A stretch of 64,000 nt of DNA from Campylobacter gracilis (GTDB lineage Bacteria; Campylobacterota; Campylobacteria; Campylobacterales; Campylobacteraceae): contig NZ_CP012196.1 in assembly GCF_001190745.1 (NCBI RefSeq), positions 1,860,001 to 1,924,000 of the forward strand. The letters are read 5' to 3'. The translations under genes and the position numbers were made by a program. The first letter of the stretch is position 1. Each line of letters opens with the position of its first letter. Positions 34,833 to 43,602 of this stretch are shown here, piece by piece. Below the pieces are notes generated by a model. It was not told the DNA's origin, did not search any database, and saw only the letters and a list, made by a program, of their open reading frames with translations.

Positions 34833-35831
34833 CTAGTTTACGCTCTTGCCGCCGAATTTCAAAAGCGCGCTGCCCCACGTAAAGCCGCCGCCGAACGCAT
34901 CCAAAAGCATAAGCGAGCCGTTTTTTAGCCTGCCGCTCTCGTAAGCGTCGTTAATCGCCATCGGGATCGACGCCGAGCTCGTGTTGCCGTATTTGCCGAT
35001 CGTAAGCACGCATTGTTCATCGCTAAATTCTAATCTCGCCTTGACCGCCTCGATGATGCGTAAATTAGCCTGATGCGGGATAAAAAGATCAACCTGCTCG
35101 GGCGAAATTTTATTTTTCGCCAAAATCTCCACGACGTCATTACTAAGCGTCGGTACCGCAATTTTAAAGACCTCGCGTCCCGCCATCTGCATGAAGCCCA
35201 GCTTTTCGTCGATGATTTTTTGGCTGAGTGGATTGACGCTACCAGGGGCTGCGGTGATGAGAAGATCGCCCTTGCTGCCGTCGCTAGCGGTATGTATGTC
35301 GATGATTTCGTTATCGTCACGCGCCGCGATAACCGCAGCGCCTGCGCCGTCGCCGAAAAGTATGCACGTAGCGCGGTCGCTCCAATCGACTATCGAACTT
35401 AACTTTTCCGTGCCGATTATCAGCACGTGTTTTTTAGCACCGCTTTCGATGAGGGATTTTGCAAGCTCTAAAAGATAGATGAAGCCCGTACAGGCGGCAT
35501 TTATATCAAACGCCGTGATGCCGAAGTTCAAACCCAACTTATCCGCGATGACGCACGCGGTCGAGGGCATACAGAAATAATCGGGCGAGATCGTGGCGCA
35601 GATTATCGCATCGATCTCGTTTTTTTGCAACCCGCTACGCTCGATCGCAAGCGCTGCAGCCTTCATGCCCAAATCGCTAGTACTCTCGCCCTTCGCGATA
35701 CGGCGCTCATGAATGCCTGTTCGCTTGACGATCCATTCATCAGTCGTTTCAACCATTTTTTCAAGATCGAAATTAGTTAAAATTTGACTCGGCGCGTATG
35801 CTGCGATCGAGATCATTGAGGCTTTTTTCAT
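34833..35831 (-). CDS. fabH: 3-oxoacyl-ACP synthase III
   Basis: Starts fatty-acid synthesis by condensing acetyl-CoA with malonyl-ACP. 332 residues; catalytic Cys in ACTGF, His in [10 protein letters not shown], and Asn in [10 protein letters not shown] are visible. It overlaps plsX by four bases. The order fabH-plsX-rpmF-yceD-ndk-fdxA is that of C. jejuni. Confidence 0.97.
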   Translation of the reverse strand: MKKASMISIAAYAPSQILTNFDLEKMVETTDEWIVKRTGIHERRIAKGESTSDLGMKAAALAIERSGLQKNEIDAIICATISPDYFCMPSTACVIADKLGLNFGITAFDINAACTGFIYLLELAKSLIESGAKKHVLIIGTEKLSSIVDWSDRATCILFGDGAGAAVIAARDDNEIIDIHTASDGSKGDLLITAAPGSVNPLSQKIIDEKLGFMQMAGREVFKIAVPTLSNDVVEILAKNKISPEQVDLFIPHQANLRIIEAVKARLEFSDEQCVLTIGKYGNTSSASIPMAINDAYESGRLKNGSLMLLDAFGGGFTWGSALLKFGGKSVN

Positions 35832-36826
35832 TTTTGCTCGTTTGAAGAAATTTCGCTTTCTATCGCGGAGTTGATTTTGGAATCTGCAAATTTAAGCGCT
35901 TGAAAGATCGCGTTTTTAACGGCTTTCGGAGTGCTTTTACCGTGGCTTATGATGACGCATTCTTTGACGCCTAAAAGCGGCGCACCGCCGTATTCATCAT
36001 AATCTGTGCTTTTCTTGATAATTTTAAAGACGCGCTTCATCAAGATGGAGCCAGCGATAGCAATCGGAGATTTTTTCGTTTCGTTTTTGATAAGTTTGCC
36101 GATAGCGCTTGCGACGCCTTCGCTGGATTTTAGCATAATGTTACCGATAAATCCATCGCAAACTACGACATCCACGGAGCCGTCAAAAATTTGATTGCCT
36201 TCGACATTACCGATAAAATTTTGCATCTTCTTAAGCATATGAAAGGTTTCTTTTGTTACCTCGTTGCCTTTGCTATCCTCCTCGCCGTTGGATAATAAAC
36301 CGATGCGTGGCGCGTTTAAACCCATAATCTCCTTGGCGTATGCTTCGCCCATAATCGCGAATTGAAACAAATTCTCAGGCTTACAATCCACATAAGCGCC
36401 CACATCCAGCACAAGCGTGCGACCGCCTATGGAATTTGGCATCAGCGTAGCAATTGCCGGGCGCAAGATACCTTTGAGCCTTCCTATGCGAAGCGTAGCA
36501 AGACTCATCGTAGCGCCGCTGTGTCCTGCGGATACCACGGCTTTGCAAGTGCCGTCTTTTACTAGATCGACCGCTTTAAAGATGCTGCTCTCTTTGCGCT
36601 TGAGAGCGTCTGTTGCGCCCTCTTTCATCTCGAAAACTTCGCTTGCAGCTACGTAAGTGATATATTTCTCAAAGCCTTGATCTTGTGGAATAAAAGACTT
36701 AATTTGCGCTTCATCGCCTACCAAAAACGCATTAAATTTACGCTCTTGCAGCGCATCTACGACTCCGTTTATTATCGGTTCACAGCCGAAATCACCGCCC
36801 ATCGCGTCTATAGCAACGGAAATCAT
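35828..36826 (-). CDS. plsX: Phosphate acyltransferase PlsX
   Basis: Converts acyl-ACP to acyl-phosphate for phospholipid synthesis and supplies PlsY. 332 residues; typical [14 protein letters not shown] start, SAGHSGATM, and [16 protein letters not shown] motifs. Begins four bases after the rpmF stop, in the conserved rpmF-plsX-fabH arrangement. Confidence 0.97.
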   Translation of the reverse strand: MISVAIDAMGGDFGCEPIINGVVDALQERKFNAFLVGDEAQIKSFIPQDQGFEKYITYVAASEVFEMKEGATDALKRKESSIFKAVDLVKDGTCKAVVSAGHSGATMSLATLRIGRLKGILRPAIATLMPNSIGGRTLVLDVGAYVDCKPENLFQFAIMGEAYAKEIMGLNAPRIGLLSNGEEDSKGNEVTKETFHMLKKMQNFIGNVEGNQIFDGSVDVVVCDGFIGNIMLKSSEGVASAIGKLIKNETKKSPIAIAGSILMKRVFKIIKKSTDYDEYGGAPLLGVKECVIISHGKSTPKAVKNAIFQALKFADSKINSAIESEISSNEQK

Positions 36827-36830
36827 CGGA

Positions 36831-36977
36831 TTAATATTCGCCCGTAGTTTTGTTTATTCTATGCGGAATTTTCCAGCTTCCGTCTTTATCTTTGACGGGA
36901 ATCGGAAGGGTCACTTTGTAGTGAGTGCGTCTTTTCGCCGCACGAGTTTTACTAACTCTTCGCTTTGGAACTGCCAT
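36831..36977 (-). CDS. rpmF: 50S ribosomal protein L32
   Basis: A 48-residue basic protein starting [20 protein letters not shown], the unmistakable L32 N-terminus, ending NKTTGEY. An AAAGGAGAA ribosome binding site precedes it. No zinc-binding cysteine pairs are present, so it is the Cys-free form. It lies between yceD and plsX as in many bacteria. Confidence 0.95.
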   Translation of the reverse strand: MAVPKRRVSKTRAAKRRTHYKVTLPIPVKDKDGSWKIPHRINKTTGEY

Positions 36978-36995
36978 TTTTTCTCCTTTATAAAT

Positions 36996-37349
36996 TTAGT
37001 TCTTACATTCTTCGCAATAAAAATAGTCGCTTTTGAAAGCTTCCGTTTCGCTTCTTAAAATTTCATCCAGATCAACTTCGGCGCCGAAAAACTCCATAAC
37101 GTCCAAGCTCTCGTGCCTTTCGTCATTAAAAACGCCTTCGCTTAAAAGCAAATTTACGCTCTCGTTTATGTCAAGATCAAATTCTTTACCGCAGCGGTCG
37201 CAAATGTATGGAATTTTGCCCTTAATTTCGCCCTTACACTCGATAAATTTAGAGTCTTTTCGTTTTAAATTTCCGCTAAGCTTAAGCCCGTCCCTCGAAA
37301 TTTCAAACGGCACGGGCGATGCGGAAATTTTAGCAAAAGCGATCTTCAC
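36996..37349 (-). CDS. YceD/DUF177 family protein
   Basis: A 117-residue DUF177 protein, the family linked to 23S rRNA/L32 accumulation. The CDRCGKEFDLDINE segment and the C-terminal CEECKN form the usual metal-type cysteine pairs. It lies 18 bases upstream of rpmF and 9 bases downstream of ndk, the conserved position. Confidence 0.9.
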   Translation of the reverse strand: MKIAFAKISASPVPFEISRDGLKLSGNLKRKDSKFIECKGEIKGKIPYICDRCGKEFDLDINESVNLLLSEGVFNDERHESLDVMEFFGAEVDLDEILRSETEAFKSDYFYCEECKN

Positions 37350-37358
37350 GCGGCACTC

Positions 37359-37772
37359 TTAGCAAATTTCTCTTTTTGCAAAGAAAAATGCGATCTCGGT
37401 TTTTGCGTTTTCTAGGCTGTCGCTACCGTGAACGGCGTTAGCGTCGATACTGTCTGCAAAGTCCGCTCTGATAGTGCCTTTATCGGCTTTTTTCGGATCG
37501 GTAGCGCCCATTAGCGCGCGATTTTTAGCTACGGCATCATCGCCTTCTAGCACCATTACGACCACCGGACCGCTAGTCATAAACTCAATCAGATCCTTAT
37601 AAAAAGGGCGATCCTTGTGAATTTCATAAAATTTACCCGCATCTTCGGCGCTTAGGCATACTTTTTTAGCCGCTGCGATTCTTAGTCCGTGGCTTTCGAA
37701 ACGATCGATAATTTTGCCGATAACGTCCTTTTTAACGGCATCAGGCTTAATAATAGAAAGCGTTTGCTGCAT
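37359..37772 (-). CDS. ndk: Nucleoside diphosphate kinase
   Basis: Equilibrates nucleoside di- and triphosphates. 137 residues; starts [14 protein letters not shown] and has the catalytic His in [12 protein letters not shown]. Normal length. AAGGAG precedes the ATG; a -10 box lies upstream. Confidence 0.97.
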   Translation of the reverse strand: MQQTLSIIKPDAVKKDVIGKIIDRFESHGLRIAAAKKVCLSAEDAGKFYEIHKDRPFYKDLIEFMTSGPVVVMVLEGDDAVAKNRALMGATDPKKADKGTIRADFADSIDANAVHGSDSLENAKTEIAFFFAKREIC

Positions 37773-37797
37773 ATAATCTCCTTAAAGTGAAAGGCGG

Positions 37798-37803
37798 ATT
37801 GTA
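37798..37803 (-). promoter_or_regulatory. -10 box for ndk-yceD-rpmF-plsX-fabH
   Basis: TACAAT on the minus strand, 25 bases before the ndk start, between the fdxA terminator and ndk. Confidence 0.5.
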
Positions 37804-37843
37804 TCGAAAAATAGGTTAAAATTTATTTAAGGATTGAATGAAT

Positions 37844-37875
37844 TAAAATTCCGCGCATTTGATCGCGGAATTTTA
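37844..37875 (-). terminator. Terminator after fdxA
   Basis: A 12-bp perfect stem (TAAAATTCCGCG / CGCGGAATTTTA) with an 8-base loop starting five bases after the fdxA stop, followed on the minus strand by an ATTC-rich stretch. The T run is inside the stem end, so strength is moderate. Confidence 0.6.
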
Positions 37876-37879
37876 TCTG

Positions 37880-38164
37880 CTAAGCAAATACCGGGGTATC
37901 TCCGCTGCGTAGATCCGCACCTATACTATCCCTGCTAGGTTGGCCCGCTACGATGTCGCTCCAGACGATACAGCCGTCGGTCGGACAGGCGCTAGCGCAA
38001 GCCGGCTCGTCGTTGTAACCTACGCACTCTACACATTTATCGGCATACACGTAGTAGCTATCCTCGCCGCTTGGGTTATCGCTATCGTCCACGATCGCAT
38101 TTACCGGGCATTCGTCGATGCATGAGCCGCAGCTAATGCAAATATCGGTGATTTTTACAGCCAT
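37880..38164 (-). CDS. fdxA: 2[4Fe-4S]/[3Fe-4S]-type ferredoxin
   Basis: A 94-residue ferredoxin with CISCGSCIDEC and CVECVGYNDEPACASAC motifs. I start it at 38164, where AAAGGAGAAACA precedes ATG-GCT-GTT (MAVKITDICISC); the longer frame to 38245 lacks a signal. In C. jejuni fdxA is divergent from ahpC and iron-responsive; the same divergent layout is seen here, with an AT-rich 180-base spacer. Confidence 0.94.
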   Translation of the reverse strand: MAVKITDICISCGSCIDECPVNAIVDDSDNPSGEDSYYVYADKCVECVGYNDEPACASACPTDGCIVWSDIVAGQPSRDSIGADLRSGDTPVFA

Positions 38165-38304
38165 TGTTTCTCCTTTATCAAAAAATGAAGCGTGATGATA
38201 ACATACTAAATTTAAAAAATGATAAAATTTAATATTATCAAGCAAATAAAATTTATTATATAAAAATTTTCATCAAATTTCAGCAAATCTAAAGTTTTAA
38301 AATG

Positions 38305-38310
38305 TATAAT
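38305..38310 (+). promoter_or_regulatory. -10 box for ahpC
   Basis: TATAAT with a preceding TG (AATGTATAATCG), 35 bases before the ahpC start. Confidence 0.65.
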
Positions 38311-38344
38311 CGCCATCATAAATTTTATTAACAAGGAGAAACAA

Positions 38345-38941
38345 ATGATAGTAACCAACAAAGCCGTTGATTTTACGGCAACTGCGGTTTTAGGCAACAA
38401 CGAAATAGTCGAGGATTTCAACCTCTATAAAAATATCGGCGAAAAAGGCGCGGTCGTATTCTTTTATCCAAAAGATTTTACCTTCGTCTGCCCGAGCGAG
38501 ATCATCGCATTCGATCACAGATATCAAGATTTCAAATCCAAGGGCATCGAAGTTATCGGCGTTAGCTGCGATAGCGAATTTACGCATCTTGCATGGAAAA
38601 ATACTCCAGTAAACGCAGGCGGTATCGGCAAAGTGCAGTTCCCACTCGTCTCAGATATCACGAAAGACATCGCGCGCAGCTTCGACGTGCTGTTCGGCAA
38701 CGCCGTAGCGCTTCGCGGCAGCTTCCTACTTGACAAAGACGGCACCGTCCGCCACGCCGTCATCAACGACCTACCGCTTGGTCGCAATATCGACGAGATG
38801 CTTCGCATGGTCGATACGATGCTATTTACAAACGAGCACGGCGAGGTTTGCCCGGCAGGCTGGCACAAAGGCGACGCAGGGATGAAAGCAGACCCTAAAG
38901 GCGTCGCGGATTATCTAGGCAAAAATGCGAGCAAACTATAA
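38345..38941 (+). CDS. ahpC: Alkyl hydroperoxide reductase AhpC (2-Cys peroxiredoxin)
   Basis: Reduces peroxides. 198 residues with the peroxidatic Cys in DFTFVCPSE and the resolving Cys in GEVCPAGWHKG. Normal length. Divergent from fdxA, as in C. jejuni, where the pair responds to iron and oxidants. AAGGAGAA precedes the ATG. Confidence 0.97.
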   Translation: MIVTNKAVDFTATAVLGNNEIVEDFNLYKNIGEKGAVVFFYPKDFTFVCPSEIIAFDHRYQDFKSKGIEVIGVSCDSEFTHLAWKNTPVNAGGIGKVQFPLVSDITKDIARSFDVLFGNAVALRGSFLLDKDGTVRHAVINDLPLGRNIDEMLRMVDTMLFTNEHGEVCPAGWHKGDAGMKADPKGVADYLGKNASKL

Positions 38942-39077
38942 GTTGTAAAATTCTTCGCGCTGGCGTACAAATTCTAATGCTAACCGTGTAAAGTTTAAAT
39001 TTAGCCTTGCACAGGCTATTAAAGCTCGCGAAGCTTTCTAAATTCCGCTGCTAAAATTTTAAGTCGCGGCGGCGGAA

Positions 39078-39144
39078 TTCCAAAAATTCCAAAAATTCCA
39101 AAAATTCCAAAAATTCCAAAAATTCCAAAAATTCCAAAAATTCC
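39078..39144 (+). repeat. 9-bp tandem repeat, 7.4 copies
   Basis: Seven exact units of TTCCAAAAA plus a final TTCC, all without mismatch. Non-coding, 114 bases before the promoter of the peptidase gene. A candidate variable-number repeat. Confidence 0.9.
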
Positions 39145-39257
39145 GTTTCTTGAAATTCTACAAGTAAAATTTCAAAACCGCAAGTAAAATCCCAAATCCT
39201 TGGCAAAATTCCATCCATAACAAAGCTCGCGAAATCATACTTTAAACTAGCTTTTGC

Positions 39258-39263
39258 TACAAT
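39258..39263 (+). promoter_or_regulatory. -10 box for the M16 peptidase operon
   Basis: TACAAT in TTTTGCTACAATCG, 28 bases before the ATG. Confidence 0.55.
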
Positions 39264-39291
39264 CGCGCGTTTTTAAAATCCAAGGACAATT

Positions 39292-42024
39292 ATGAAAAAG
39301 CTTATATTTTTTATCTCCGCCCTGCTTTGCTCTTTGAGCCTTTACTCCGCAGATACCAACCCGGACGCGCCACTTAAGCTCGATCCTAGTGTAGTGCACG
39401 GCGAGCTGGCAAACGGCGTGAAATTTTATATCCTCAAAAATGACGTGCCAAAAAATAGCGCGCTTTTTTACCTCAACGTAGCCGCAGGTAGTGTTGATGA
39501 AAATGACGACGAGCAGGGCTTGGCGCATTTCGTCGAGCATATGGCATTCAACGGCAGTGAGCACTTCGATAAAAACGAGCTAGTCCACACTCTGCAGCGC
39601 CTTGGAGTGAAATTCGGCGCCGATCTCAATGCACAGACTGGCTTTGAAAACACCACCTACAACATCCAAGCCCAAGTAAGCGACGATACACTAAAGGACG
39701 TATTTTTGGTGCTACGCGATTATGCAGGCGGCGTAAAATTTGACGAGAACGAAACGCAAAAGGAAAAAGGCGTCATCTTAGAGGAAGCAAAAAAAGGCTT
39801 TGAGAGGCGCTTTTATGAAAAGCGCGCCACATATTTATACCCTAATTCCATATTTTCAAGACGCTTTCCGATCGGACAAAATGAAATCATCAAAGGCGCC
39901 ACCGGCGAGCAACTAAAAAAATTCTACGTGCGTAACTACCTTCCTAGCGCCATTAGTATCATAGTCGTGGGCGACGTAAACGTTGAGCAGATTAAAAACT
40001 TAATCAAGCAAAATTTTAGCTCTCTTTCTGCGTACGGCGAAAAAATCCCGCGCGATCTTAGCCTACGCCCATTTGAAGGCGGGCTAGCAAGCACCGTAGA
40101 ACCTGAGCTCGGCACTAATGTCGCTAGCGTGCTTTACGCAGGCAAATATGAGCCGCTAAGAAGCTACGATGCGCTTAAAAATGAGTGGCTGCAAGCCTAC
40201 GTATCGAGGCTGATGGAGCTTGGATACGACGCGATGAATGTGAATGCTAAAATTCCGCTTAAAGCCTATTTCGGCTCGGACGATCTGTTTAAAAACCGCA
40301 GACTATACAGCATAAGCGCAAATATTTTTAATTTCGACGCCAACGCCACATTAAATAGTCTTTTTAGCGCGATCAAAGGGGTGCGCGAACATGGATTTAA
40401 CAATGACGATTTTGATAGCGTTAAGGCGGAATTTAAACATCAAGTGCAAGCCGATCTGCTTAAGAACGATACACAAAGTGCGCAAATAGGGGCATTACTT
40501 GATTTCGTACAAAACGGCAATGTAAAGCTTAGCAAGCAAGACGAGCACGATCTAAGCCTCAAGGCGTTAGAAGAAATAACGCTAGCGGATGTTAATAAAT
40601 TTTTCTCTCAGATAACGGATGGAGCGAGATTTACGGAGATTATCTCGGCAAAGGATTTGGGCATTAGCCAAAAAGATGCGGAGCTGCTCTACGAAAAAGC
40701 GGTGCCGTTTAATTTCGCTGCTTCGAAGCTTACTTCCAAGCAGCTTGCGGGAGCAGATTTAAAAGAGGCGGAATTTAAAGCACAAAAAGGCGCTAGCGGC
40801 ACTGAAATTTTGGAGTTTAAAAACGGCGCGAAGGTAATTTTAAAGCCTCTTAAAAGCGAGAAAAATAAAATTGCCCTCGCAGCCGTTAAAAAAGGTGGCT
40901 ACGCGCATTTCGGCAAAGCTCGTGGCGAAATTCTAACCGCGCTGCTAAACTCAGGCACCATAGGCGAGCTAAACGAATATGAGGCGGGACGCTTGACCTC
41001 AAAATTTGATTATAAGCTAAGATTTAGGATGGATGACGCAGACTGCGGTTTTAGAGGCGCAGGAGTGGATCTGGAGGCGATGGCACACGAGCTTTACGCG
41101 AGATTTAGCGAGCCGCTAATTCATGCAAGCTCGCTTACAAAATACAAAACCGACGCGCTTTCGGCGATTGCGCTACGAGACGAGACGGCGGAATTTAAAT
41201 TCGGCGAGCAAATTTTAAAATCTCTATATTCGGGAGATACGGCTCGCAAGCAGCCGCTTAGTGCAGATGACGTAAAGAGCGCAAATCTTGCCGATTTGCA
41301 GCGCGATGCGGATGAAATTTTTGCAGGTGCTGGAAATTTTATCTTTGTGCTTAGCGGCGATTTTGAGCCTGCGCGCGCAAAACAAATTCTAGCCAAATAT
41401 ATCGGCAATCTAAAGCCAGGCGTAAACAGCGCTACGCCTAAAACTTTGATGCTAAATACTTCTAGCGGCGAGATTGTGCAAGATTACGGCGATAGTGATA
41501 AAAGCGAAGTTCGGATGATTTTTTCAAACTATGAGCTACAAAATTTCGACTTTGCAGACACTTATAAATTTCAAGCGTTAAAAAGTGTGCTAAGCAATCG
41601 TATCGTCGAGCAGATCCGCGAGGCGCGCGGACAAATTTACTCGGCGATGGTGCATAGCGCCTATGTGCGTGAGCCACAAATCGCAGCGAGCTTGAATGTA
41701 TCGTTTTCTACCGAACCGAAAGATACCCGTGCGGTTGCAGCAAGCGTGAGTGAAATTTTAAAGCAGATCGAAAGCTCGGGCGCAAAAGATAGCGAGCTGG
41801 CAAATTTTAAAAAAGCTCAAATTCTATCGACCAAAAGAGCTGCGCAGACGAATGATTTTTGGCTTGGAAATATCACTGCGCACGAGCTTTACGGCTATCC
41901 GCTCTATGACGAAAAAAGCTACGCAGCAAGCATAAACGCAGTAAAAAGCACAGATGTGCAAAAAGCCGCACAAATGCTAAGCGACAGGCTATTTACGGCG
42001 ATTTTAAATCCAAAGGAGCGTTGA
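39292..42024 (+). CDS. Secreted M16 family zinc peptidase (PqqL/FusC-like)
   Basis: A 910-residue periplasmic zinc protease. A Sec signal (IFFISALLCSLSLYSAD) is followed by an M16 catalytic half with the inverted zinc motif HFVEH (His79, Glu82, His83) and a downstream glutamate region (EEAKKGFERR), then a second, inactive M16 half. Size and layout match E. coli PqqL and the FusC protease that cleaves imported ferredoxin. The SbmA-like gene that overlaps its stop by one base recalls the yddA-yddB-pqqL locus, but no TonB receptor gene is present here. Confidence 0.88.
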   Translation: MKKLIFFISALLCSLSLYSADTNPDAPLKLDPSVVHGELANGVKFYILKNDVPKNSALFYLNVAAGSVDENDDEQGLAHFVEHMAFNGSEHFDKNELVHTLQRLGVKFGADLNAQTGFENTTYNIQAQVSDDTLKDVFLVLRDYAGGVKFDENETQKEKGVILEEAKKGFERRFYEKRATYLYPNSIFSRRFPIGQNEIIKGATGEQLKKFYVRNYLPSAISIIVVGDVNVEQIKNLIKQNFSSLSAYGEKIPRDLSLRPFEGGLASTVEPELGTNVASVLYAGKYEPLRSYDALKNEWLQAYVSRLMELGYDAMNVNAKIPLKAYFGSDDLFKNRRLYSISANIFNFDANATLNSLFSAIKGVREHGFNNDDFDSVKAEFKHQVQADLLKNDTQSAQIGALLDFVQNGNVKLSKQDEHDLSLKALEEITLADVNKFFSQITDGARFTEIISAKDLGISQKDAELLYEKAVPFNFAASKLTSKQLAGADLKEAEFKAQKGASGTEILEFKNGAKVILKPLKSEKNKIALAAVKKGGYAHFGKARGEILTALLNSGTIGELNEYEAGRLTSKFDYKLRFRMDDADCGFRGAGVDLEAMAHELYARFSEPLIHASSLTKYKTDALSAIALRDETAEFKFGEQILKSLYSGDTARKQPLSADDVKSANLADLQRDADEIFAGAGNFIFVLSGDFEPARAKQILAKYIGNLKPGVNSATPKTLMLNTSSGEIVQDYGDSDKSEVRMIFSNYELQNFDFADTYKFQALKSVLSNRIVEQIREARGQIYSAMVHSAYVREPQIAASLNVSFSTEPKDTRAVAASVSEILKQIESSGAKDSELANFKKAQILSTKRAAQTNDFWLGNITAHELYGYPLYDEKSYAASINAVKSTDVQKAAQMLSDRLFTAILNPKER

Positions 42025-42992
42025 TGTTTGTTTCATTTTTTAAAAACAAAAAATGGGCATTTTGGGCATATTCGGGAATATTTTTTCTAATTGCGATTAA
42101 TTGGTATCAAACTACCTTAAATGTGAGAATAAACGAATGGTACCGCGCGTTTTATGATATGTGCCAAAACATAGATCGTCATACGCTAGGTGATTTCTAT
42201 ACACAGATGAAAGTTTTTTTATGGATAGCGATGCCCTACGTAGTCTCTGCGATTTCAGAACGATATGCAGCTCGTATTTGGACATTTAAATGGCGGGAAG
42301 CGATGACCTTTTCTTATTTTTCATACTGGAAAAAGGTAAGTAAAGATATCGAAGGAAGCTCGCAACGTATCCAAGAAGATATCTTTCGCTTCTCAAGAAC
42401 TATCGAGGAAATGGGTACGAGAGTGCTTTCGGCAGCTATGACACTGTTTGCATTCATACCTGTGCTATGGGGGCTTAGTAGCAATGTTCCTTTTGAATTT
42501 CTAAAAAAAATTCCGGGCTCACTTGTTTGGATTGCACTTGCAATCAGCATCGGTGGACTAATAATTTCTTGGCTGGTTGGCTGGTATCTACCGAGACTTG
42601 AATACAACAATCAAAAGGTCGAGGCGGCCTTTAGAAAAGAACTTGTTTTTGCGGAGGAGGATAAGATAAATTACGCAAGCGAGGAAAAAATTCTTTCGTT
42701 ATTTGATAAGATCAAATATAACTATTTTAAACTATATCTGCATTACTGCTATTTTGATATGTGGTTCAACTCATTTTCGCAGTTTCTAATGATCGTACCT
42801 TACTTGATAATGGGTCCTGGGTTATTTACTAAGGTAATTACGCTTGGAGTTATGGTTCAGGTAAGCAATGCTTTTAATCAGGTGCGCGGTAGTTTTAGTA
42901 TTTTTATGAATAACTGGACGACGATCACGGAGCTGCGCTCAATCCATATGCGACTTAAAGAGTTTGAAAAAAATATCGATTACAAGGGCTAG
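42024..42992 (+). CDS. SbmA/BacA-like peptide transporter, short form
   Basis: A 322-residue membrane protein that follows SbmA: VRINEWYRAFYD, QRIQEDIFRFSRTIEEMG, NNQKVEAAFRKELV, and the C-terminal NAFNQVRGSFSIFMNNWTTITEL. It lacks the first 80 or so residues of E. coli SbmA, so it starts just before that protein's third helix, and it has no ATPase domain. ATG at 42024 overlaps the peptidase stop (TGATG) with AAAGGAG before it. SbmA imports peptides into the cytoplasm using proton motive force. The gene is much more AT-rich than its neighbours (about one third GC in sampled lines). Confidence 0.85.
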   Translation: MFVSFFKNKKWAFWAYSGIFFLIAINWYQTTLNVRINEWYRAFYDMCQNIDRHTLGDFYTQMKVFLWIAMPYVVSAISERYAARIWTFKWREAMTFSYFSYWKKVSKDIEGSSQRIQEDIFRFSRTIEEMGTRVLSAAMTLFAFIPVLWGLSSNVPFEFLKKIPGSLVWIALAISIGGLIISWLVGWYLPRLEYNNQKVEAAFRKELVFAEEDKINYASEEKILSLFDKIKYNYFKLYLHYCYFDMWFNSFSQFLMIVPYLIMGPGLFTKVITLGVMVQVSNAFNQVRGSFSIFMNNWTTITELRSIHMRLKEFEKNIDYKG

Positions 42993-43010
42993 ATAAAATT
43001 TCGCCCGCAC

Positions 43011-43064
43011 TTTGCGACCCAAAATTTCACTTTCTAAATTTAAAGTGAAATCCCAGGTCGCAAG
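43011..43064 (+). terminator. Nested hairpin after the SbmA-like gene
   Basis: Outer stem TTGCGACC / GGTCGCAA (43012-43019, 43056-43063) enclosing a 9-bp stem TTTCACTTT / AAAGTGAAA (43025-43033, 43042-43050), followed by GCTTTTAAAATTT on the plus strand. Lies between convergent transcripts and could terminate both. Confidence 0.5.
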
Positions 43065-43084
43065 CTTTTAAAATTTCTACGCTT

Positions 43085-43189
43085 TTACTGCTCTCTTTTT
43101 TCGTGATGAGTAATGTTTAGTTTTATAAATTTATAACTCGCAACGAGTAAGATTATCCAAATCGCGATGAAAACTAAAGATTTGACCAT
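43085..43189 (-). CDS. Small single-helix membrane protein downstream of cydB
   Basis: A 34-residue frame: MVKSLVFIAIWIILLVASYK, then a short basic tail (KLNITHHEKREQ). It has one hydrophobic helix and a ribosome binding site (AAGGAT) six bases before the ATG. Size and build recall CydX/YccB-type subunits of cytochrome bd, though the sequence does not show the CydX MWYFAW start. It lies about 410 bases after cydB with a hairpin (43214-43234) between, so it may be transcribed separately. Confidence 0.55.
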   Translation of the reverse strand: MVKSLVFIAIWIILLVASYKFIKLNITHHEKREQ

Positions 43190-43602
43190 TTTTAATCCTT
43201 AAAATTTTTATAATGCGGCGCGCAAAAAGCGCCGCCGATATGAAATTTAATCAAGCGCAAAGGCGAACATAAACGCCGCGCTAGAGCAGCCTCACGATCG
43301 CGTCCGAAAGCTTCTAATCGCGCCGAGACGGCATCTATGCCACTATGCGGTTAAATTTAAAGCGAAACTCGTGCAATTTTAGCGCCTTCGAAGCTCGGCT
43401 TTCGCGCCGTTTAGCACGGCTACGCTCTACTTGACGCTCATTAAATTTCAAGCAGCGTGCGCCTTGCGCCGCCGACTTCCGTTTGGCGCCGCGATAACCT
43501 TACGGCAAGCGGCATTTGCGTTGCCCGAGCAGCTTATTTGGCGCTTGCTAGGCACGCAAATAAAATTTTACGCGGCGTACTCATCCGCGCGAGCGGGCGC
43601 GC
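43190..43602. other. Intergenic region between cydB and the small membrane ORF
   Basis: About 410 bases with no supportable gene; GC-rich for this window, with one hairpin (GCGGCGC / GCGCCGC, 43214-43234) that could end the cydB transcript. Nothing else recognised. Confidence 0.5.

Larger units (their letters stand above)
38942..39291. other. Intergenic region after ahpC
   Basis: 350 bases without a gene. It carries a 9-bp tandem repeat (listed separately), several AAATTC/AAATTT words and, at its right end, the promoter of the M16 peptidase gene. Confidence 0.6.

Noticed and set aside
38165-38344. Fur or PerR boxes in the fdxA-ahpC spacer
   Set aside because: The spacer is AT-rich throughout and no single site stands out enough by eye, although regulation by iron or peroxide is likely from C. 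jejuni.
39078-39144. CRISPR array
   Set aside because: Units are 9 bp and contiguous with no spacers, so it is a simple tandem repeat.
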